DNA from: an uncultured Clostridia bacterium
GTDB lineage: Bacteria; Bacillota; Clostridia; UBA1381
Assembly: GCA_910579415.1 (NCBI GenBank)
Contig: CAJTUY010000002.1
Coordinates: 38,936-64,230 of the forward strand
Direction: 5' to 3'
DNA length: 25,295 nucleotides
Shown: one piece after another, positions 21,458 to 25,295 of the stretch
How positions within the stretch are numbered: position 1 is the stretch's first letter
Layout of the letters: each line of letters begins with the position of its first letter
Position numbers and translations under genes: made by a program
Notes under the pieces: generated by a model
The model's database searches: none
What the model saw: only the letters and a program-made list of their open reading frames with translations
What the model was told of the DNA's origin: nothing

Positions 21458-22477
21458 ATGAAAAACATGAAAAAGGTATTGACAATGGGAATTGCGGCTG
21501 TAATGTGCGCAGGAGCGCTTGCGGGCTGCGGAAACAAAATCGGCGGAGATGACGCTGCTACGGGTATAAACGTAGGCGATACATATAAAATCGGTGTATT
21601 GCAGTATGCAGACCACCCGTCGCTTGACAATTGCCGCGAGGGTTTCAAACAGGGACTTGACGCAGAGGGTATCAAGTACAGTCTTATGGAGCAGTCTGCA
21701 AAGGCTGACGACGCTACAAACACACAGATTGCGCAGATGTTTGTTTCACAGGGTGCAGACCTTATATGCGGTATCGCCACACCGTCGGCGCAGGCGTGCT
21801 ACAATGCGGCTTTTGAGGCAAATATTCCCGTAATATTCAATGCGGTTTCCGACCCCGTTGCGGCAAAGCTTGCGGCAAGTGAAACAGAAGCTATGGAGGG
21901 AATTACCGGCGTAAGCGATAAGCTTCCTGTTGAGGCTCAGTTAAAGCTTATACGTGAAATGCTTCCCGAAGCAAAGAAAATCGGTATACTTTACACAACA
22001 AGCGAAGCTAATTCAGTTTCAACCATTGCCGACTATAAGGCAAAAGCAGACGAATACGGCTTTGAAATAGTCGATAAGGGTATTACAAATGCGGCTGAAA
22101 TTCCACAGGCTGTTGACTTGCTTGTAAGCGAGGTTGACTGTATTTCAAATATGACGGATAATACTGTTGTAGATAATCTGCCTGTTTTACTTGAAAAAGC
22201 AACCGCAAAGAATATACCTGTATTCGGTTCTGAGGAGGAACAGGTCGGAAACGGCTGTATAGCTTCCGCAGGTATTGACTATATTGAGCTTGGCAAAAAA
22301 GCGGGAGTTATGGCGGCAAGAGTATTGAAGGGTGAAAATGTCGCTTCAATCCCTTATGAAACTATGACGGAAAGCAAAATTACAGTCAATACAGATGCTG
22401 CATCAAAAATCGGAGTGACAATTCCGCAGTCAATCACAGACAGAGCTGAGGTTAAAAACACTCCGTCGGCACAATGA
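21458..22477 (+). CDS. ABC importer substrate-binding lipoprotein (TrpX-like, ABC_sub_bind)
   Basis: A 339-residue lipoprotein: signal with lipobox LAGC, lipidated Cys24, then a spacer and the binding domain starting YKIGVLQYADHPSLDNCREGFKQGL. The series ADLICGIATPSAQACYNA, IPVIFNAVSDPVAAKL, ITGVSD, KKIGILYTTSEANSV, and a C-terminal GIDYIELGKKAGVMAARVLKGE is that of the ABC_sub_bind family (PF04392). Members called TrpX are predicted tryptophan binders from their regulation in Firmicutes; other members may bind other aromatic or unknown ligands. ATG 21458 has GAAAGGAAAG upstream; a longer in-frame start at 21398 lies in the terminator hairpin. It overlaps the permease gene by ATGA. Confidence 0.9.
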   Translation: MKNMKKVLTMGIAAVMCAGALAGCGNKIGGDDAATGINVGDTYKIGVLQYADHPSLDNCREGFKQGLDAEGIKYSLMEQSAKADDATNTQIAQMFVSQGADLICGIATPSAQACYNAAFEANIPVIFNAVSDPVAAKLAASETEAMEGITGVSDKLPVEAQLKLIREMLPEAKKIGILYTTSEANSVSTIADYKAKADEYGFEIVDKGITNAAEIPQAVDLLVSEVDCISNMTDNTVVDNLPVLLEKATAKNIPVFGSEEEQVGNGCIASAGIDYIELGKKAGVMAARVLKGENVASIPYETMTESKITVNTDAASKIGVTIPQSITDRAEVKNTPSAQ

Positions 22478-23373
22478 TAGAAGGACTTATAATAGGTATA
22501 CTTGAACAGGGCTTAATATACGGAATAATGGCAATGGGTGTTTATATTACCTATACCATACTTGATTTCCCCGATTTGTCTGTGGACGGAACTTTTCCTT
22601 TAGGGATTGCCGTATGCTTTGTTATGATAAGAAACGGATTAAACCCGTACCTTGCGCTTATTGCCGCTTTTGCGGCAGGGTGCATAGCGGGAATGTTTAC
22701 GGGTATATTTAATGTAAAGCTTAAAATACGAAATCTGCTCTGCGGTATTCTTACAATGACCGCGCTGTATTCCGTAAATTACGGAATTGTCGGTAAAGCA
22801 TCGGATTTTCTTAGTATGGATTCCGTAACGATATTTTCGCAGACTGCGTTTCTTTTCGGAAACGGTCACTTTGCAATGTACTCAAAGCTTATAGTAATAC
22901 TTGTAATTGCGCTTGTTGCAAAATTTGCGCTTGACTGGTATATGCGTACCAAATCGGGATTTCTTTTGAGAAGCGCAGGCGATAACGAGGGACTTGTCAT
23001 AACGCTTGCAAAAAATCCGGGTACGGTTAAAATAATAGGTCTTGCGATTGCAAACGGTCTTGTATCGCTTGCCGGCGCGGTATACTGTCAGTACGGCAAG
23101 GCATTCAACGTAGGTTCGGGTACAGGTACGGTGGTTATGGGTCTTGCGGCTGTTATTATCGGCACAACGGTGTTTAAAAAGATAAAATTCCTGCGTATTA
23201 CCACAGGAGTACTGCTTGGAATGATTGTCTATAAAGCGTGTATTTCCGTTGCGCTTGCGCTGGGACTTCCATCGCAGAATACAAATCTGATGATAACGGT
23301 GCTGTTTATATTAACGCTTATGTTTAATGAATTTGTACTTAAAAAGAAGGTCGGGGTGAATAAAAATGCTTGA
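22474..23373 (+). CDS. ABC importer permease (TrpY-like)
   Basis: A 299-residue, very hydrophobic protein with about eight membrane segments, of the branched-chain amino acid/TrpY-type permease family. Visible landmarks are LDFPDLSVDGTFPLGIAVCFVMI (about residues 30-52), LLCGILTMTALYSVNYGIVGKA (about 88-109), and the cytoplasmic coupling region TKSGFLLRSAGDNEGLVITLAKNPGTVKIIGLAIANGLVSLAGA near 164-207. It forms the channel of the importer, fed by the lipoprotein and driven by the ATPase encoded next. Its ATG overlaps the lipoprotein stop (ATGA) and its end overlaps the ATPase start (ATGCTTGA). Confidence 0.9.
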   Translation: MIEGLIIGILEQGLIYGIMAMGVYITYTILDFPDLSVDGTFPLGIAVCFVMIRNGLNPYLALIAAFAAGCIAGMFTGIFNVKLKIRNLLCGILTMTALYSVNYGIVGKASDFLSMDSVTIFSQTAFLFGNGHFAMYSKLIVILVIALVAKFALDWYMRTKSGFLLRSAGDNEGLVITLAKNPGTVKIIGLAIANGLVSLAGAVYCQYGKAFNVGSGTGTVVMGLAAVIIGTTVFKKIKFLRITTGVLLGMIVYKACISVALALGLPSQNTNLMITVLFILTLMFNEFVLKKKVGVNKNA

Positions 23374-24139
23374 GATTTCAAACATATATAAGACCTTTAA
23401 CAAGGGTACAATTGATGAAAAAATTTTGTTTTCAGATTTCAATCTGAAAATTGAAAACGGTGAATTTGTCGGGGTAATCGGTTCTAACGGTTCGGGTAAA
23501 ACCACTATGCTGAACATCATTTCAGGCGATATGCCGATTGACGGCGGCAGTGTTACGCTGGACGGAAAATGTCTTGACGGTATGAAAAACTTTAAACGCG
23601 CGGCGAAAATCGGACGCGTTTTTCAGAACCCGTCAATGGGTACATGTCCTTCAATGACAATATGGGAAAATATGTCGATTGCGGACAATAAGGCAAAGAG
23701 CTTCGGACTTTCATTCGGACTTAACCGCCAGAGGAAGGATTTTTACCGTTCGCAGCTTGAGCTTCTCGGTATGGGACTTGAAAACCGCCTTCAGACTTTG
23801 GCAGGTTCGCTTTCGGGCGGTCAGCGTCAGGCGCTGGCGCTTATAATGGCGACTATGACGCGTCCCGATTTGCTGCTTCTTGACGAGCATACGGCAGCTC
23901 TTGACCCGAAATCATCGGATACGGTTATGATGCTTACGGAAAAGATTGTACATGAAAAGAAAATAACAACGCTTATGGTAACACACAATCTGCGGTATGC
24001 GGTTGAATACGGTACGCGCGCGGTTATGATGCACGACGGCGGTATTATTATGGACGTTACAGGTGAAGAAAAGAAGAATAAATCAATAAATGACTATTTA
24101 AAGGTATTCAATGAAATCAGTATTGAATGCGGAAATTAA
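23366..24139 (+). CDS. ABC importer ATP-binding protein (TrpZ-like)
   Basis: A 257-residue ABC ATPase with Walker A GSNGSGKT (39-46), Q-loop VFQNPSMG (85-92), signature LSGGQRQ (149-155), Walker B LLLLDE with catalytic Glu174, D-loop AALD (177-180) and switch His in VTHN (about residue 209). It powers the importer; two copies would bind the permease dimer. The ATG overlaps the permease stop by 8 bases, so lipoprotein, permease and ATPase form one coupled operon that ends at the bidirectional terminator at 24152-24180. Length is normal for the family. Confidence 0.94.
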   Translation: MLEISNIYKTFNKGTIDEKILFSDFNLKIENGEFVGVIGSNGSGKTTMLNIISGDMPIDGGSVTLDGKCLDGMKNFKRAAKIGRVFQNPSMGTCPSMTIWENMSIADNKAKSFGLSFGLNRQRKDFYRSQLELLGMGLENRLQTLAGSLSGGQRQALALIMATMTRPDLLLLDEHTAALDPKSSDTVMMLTEKIVHEKKITTLMVTHNLRYAVEYGTRAVMMHDGGIIMDVTGEEKKNKSINDYLKVFNEISIECGN

Positions 24140-24151
24140 ATCAGCTATGAA

Positions 24152-24180
24152 AAAGGGACGATTATAAATCGTCCCTTTAT
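24152..24180. terminator. Bidirectional terminator between the ABC operon and icd
   Basis: AAAGGGACGATT (24152-24163) pairs perfectly with AATCGTCCCTTT (24167-24178) in a 12-bp stem with a short ATA loop. A run of A bases before it and T bases after it let it serve both converging transcripts. It ends a few bases from the icd stop codon. Confidence 0.88.
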
Positions 24181-24184
24181 TAAA

Positions 24185-25295
24185 TTACATCATTTTTGCA
24201 AGACGTTCGTTAACTGCCTGAAGGAAACCTTCCGTATCAACAGTTTGTTTGTTTGGAAGCGTTGACAGCGCCGCAAGGTCACCCGTCATAACTCCGTCTT
24301 CAATCGTCTGTACAGTTGCTTTTTCAAGCTTATCCGCAAAGCTCATAAGCTCGTCAAGACCATCAAGCTCGCCGCGTTTTCTTAAAGCGCCTGTCCATGC
24401 GAACAGTGTTGCGACAGAGTTAGTTGAGGTCTTTTCACCCTTTAAATGCTTATAGTAATGTCTTTGAACGGTACCGTGAGCCGCCTCATATTCGTAAATA
24501 CCCTCAGGAGAAACAAGGACTGAAGTCATCATTGCAAGTGAGCCGTAAGCGGTGGCTACCATATCCGACATAACATCACCGTCATAATTCTTGCATGCCC
24601 ATATATATCCGCCTTCTGAACGTATAACGCGCGCTACCGCGTCATCTATAAGCGTATAGAAATATTCAATACCTGCCGCTTCAAATTTAGCCTTATACTC
24701 GTTGTCGTAAATCTCCTGAAATATATCCTTGAAGCGGTGGTCATATTTCTTTGAAATTGTGTCCTTTGTTGCGAACCATATATCCTGTTTCATATCAAGC
24801 GCATAGTTAAAGCATGCTCTTGCGAAGCTTGCAATGGACTTATCGCGGTTGTGTATACCCTGTATAATGCCGTCTTCATTTGCGAAATCATAAATAAGCT
24901 CGCGTGTTTCATTGCCGTTTGAGTCAGTTGTGACAAGCTCTGCCTTACTGCCTGCCTTAACCTGCATTTCTACATTTTTATATACATCGCCGTATGCGTG
25001 ACGCGCGATTGTAATCGGTTTTGTCCATGTCGGTATGTAGGGAGTGATGCCCTTTACCAGAATAGGAGTTCTGAAAACAGTACCGTCAAGCATAGCACGG
25101 ATTGTACCGTTAGGTGATTTCCACATCTCCTTTAAATTGTACTCGGGCATTCTTGCCGCATTTGGAGTGATAGTAGCGCATTTTACAGCGACTCCGTATT
25201 TTTTTGTGGCATTTGCGCTGTCAATTGTAACGCGGTCATTGGTTTCGTTTCGGTGAACAAGTCCCAAATCATAATATTCTGTTTTAAGGTCAATG
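24185..25295 (-). CDS. icd: NADP-dependent isocitrate dehydrogenase (partial, N-terminus outside window)
   Basis: The frame is open to the window edge and encodes about 370 C-terminal residues of an enzyme usually a little over 400 long. It oxidises isocitrate to 2-oxoglutarate. The substrate loop is SPNGTIRAMLDGTVFRTPIL, metal ligands lie in LIDDAVA and NYDGDVMSDMVA, and the cofactor region is YEYEAAHGTVQRHYYKH. The start region KTEYYDLGLVHRNETNDRVTIDSANATKKYGVAVKCATITP belongs to the dimeric, eukaryote-like NADP-IDH subfamily rather than the E. coli type. An internal ATG-like start at 25267 is not the true start, because the codons before it (DLKTEYYD) match the family. It provides 2-oxoglutarate for glutamate, and so indirectly for proline made by ProBA. 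Confidence 0.95.
   Translation of the reverse strand, partial: IDLKTEYYDLGLVHRNETNDRVTIDSANATKKYGVAVKCATITPNAARMPEYNLKEMWKSPNGTIRAMLDGTVFRTPILVKGITPYIPTWTKPITIARHAYGDVYKNVEMQVKAGSKAELVTTDSNGNETRELIYDFANEDGIIQGIHNRDKSIASFARACFNYALDMKQDIWFATKDTISKKYDHRFKDIFQEIYDNEYKAKFEAAGIEYFYTLIDDAVARVIRSEGGYIWACKNYDGDVMSDMVATAYGSLAMMTSVLVSPEGIYEYEAAHGTVQRHYYKHLKGEKTSTNSVATLFAWTGALRKRGELDGLDELMSFADKLEKATVQTIEDGVMTGDLAALSTLPNKQTVDTEGFLQAVNERLAKMM

Noticed and set aside
1..25295. CRISPR arrays, insertion sequences and tRNA or rRNA genes
   Set aside because: I saw no regularly spaced repeats, transposase motifs, or tRNA/rRNA signatures on either strand.

Overview
The window looks like chromosomal DNA of a Clostridia-class Bacillota, probably gut-associated. 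The evidence is strong purine-rich ribosome binding sites, moderate GC, a phi13-type tail module, a decarboxylase next to recD2, and a GLUG-repeat secreted protein of the kind common in gut Clostridia. The species cannot be named from the sequence.

Region 1 (1-9140, + strand) is the late-gene half of a siphovirus-type prophage in canonical order: scaffold, major capsid protein, head-tail connector, head closure, HK97-gp10-type protein, tail terminator, major tail protein, tail assembly chaperone (with a -1 frameshift product), tape measure, distal tail protein, tail endopeptidase (Tal), holin and amidase endolysin. Most genes are coupled by short overlaps or small gaps, and the module ends in a strong hairpin terminator. 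Terminase, portal, integrase and attachment sites are not in the window. Two translational tricks are visible: an A AAA AAC slippery site at the end of the chaperone gene, and a strong in-frame internal start inside the endolysin.

Region 2 (9141-14520) holds a DUF4830-type membrane protein (- strand), a DUF378 small membrane protein, and a metH-proB-proA run with its own sigma-A promoter. MetH has the homocysteine, folate and cobalamin modules but no C-terminal reactivation domain.

Region 3 (14521-15376) is an AT-rich patch between the convergent proA and recD2. It holds a frameshifted remnant resembling the end of a restriction specificity protein and an intact YjaB-like acetyltransferase. 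A 13-bp direct repeat lies at its edges.

Region 4 (15372-18978, - strand) is a decarboxylase-recD2 operon with a good promoter. A divergent + strand promoter starts a roughly 250-nt leader ahead of the GLUG protein. That leader can form a long closing helix starting at the predicted first transcribed base, internal hairpins, and mutually exclusive antiterminator and terminator stems. It resembles an undescribed riboswitch-like element.

Region 5 (20658-25295) holds a nitroreductase, a three-gene ABC importer of the TrpXYZ type, and a convergent, partial NADP-isocitrate dehydrogenase. The importer leader has NAG triplets at exact 5-nt spacing overlapping a possible antiterminator, followed by a terminator. 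This is the layout of TRAP-type tryptophan attenuation.
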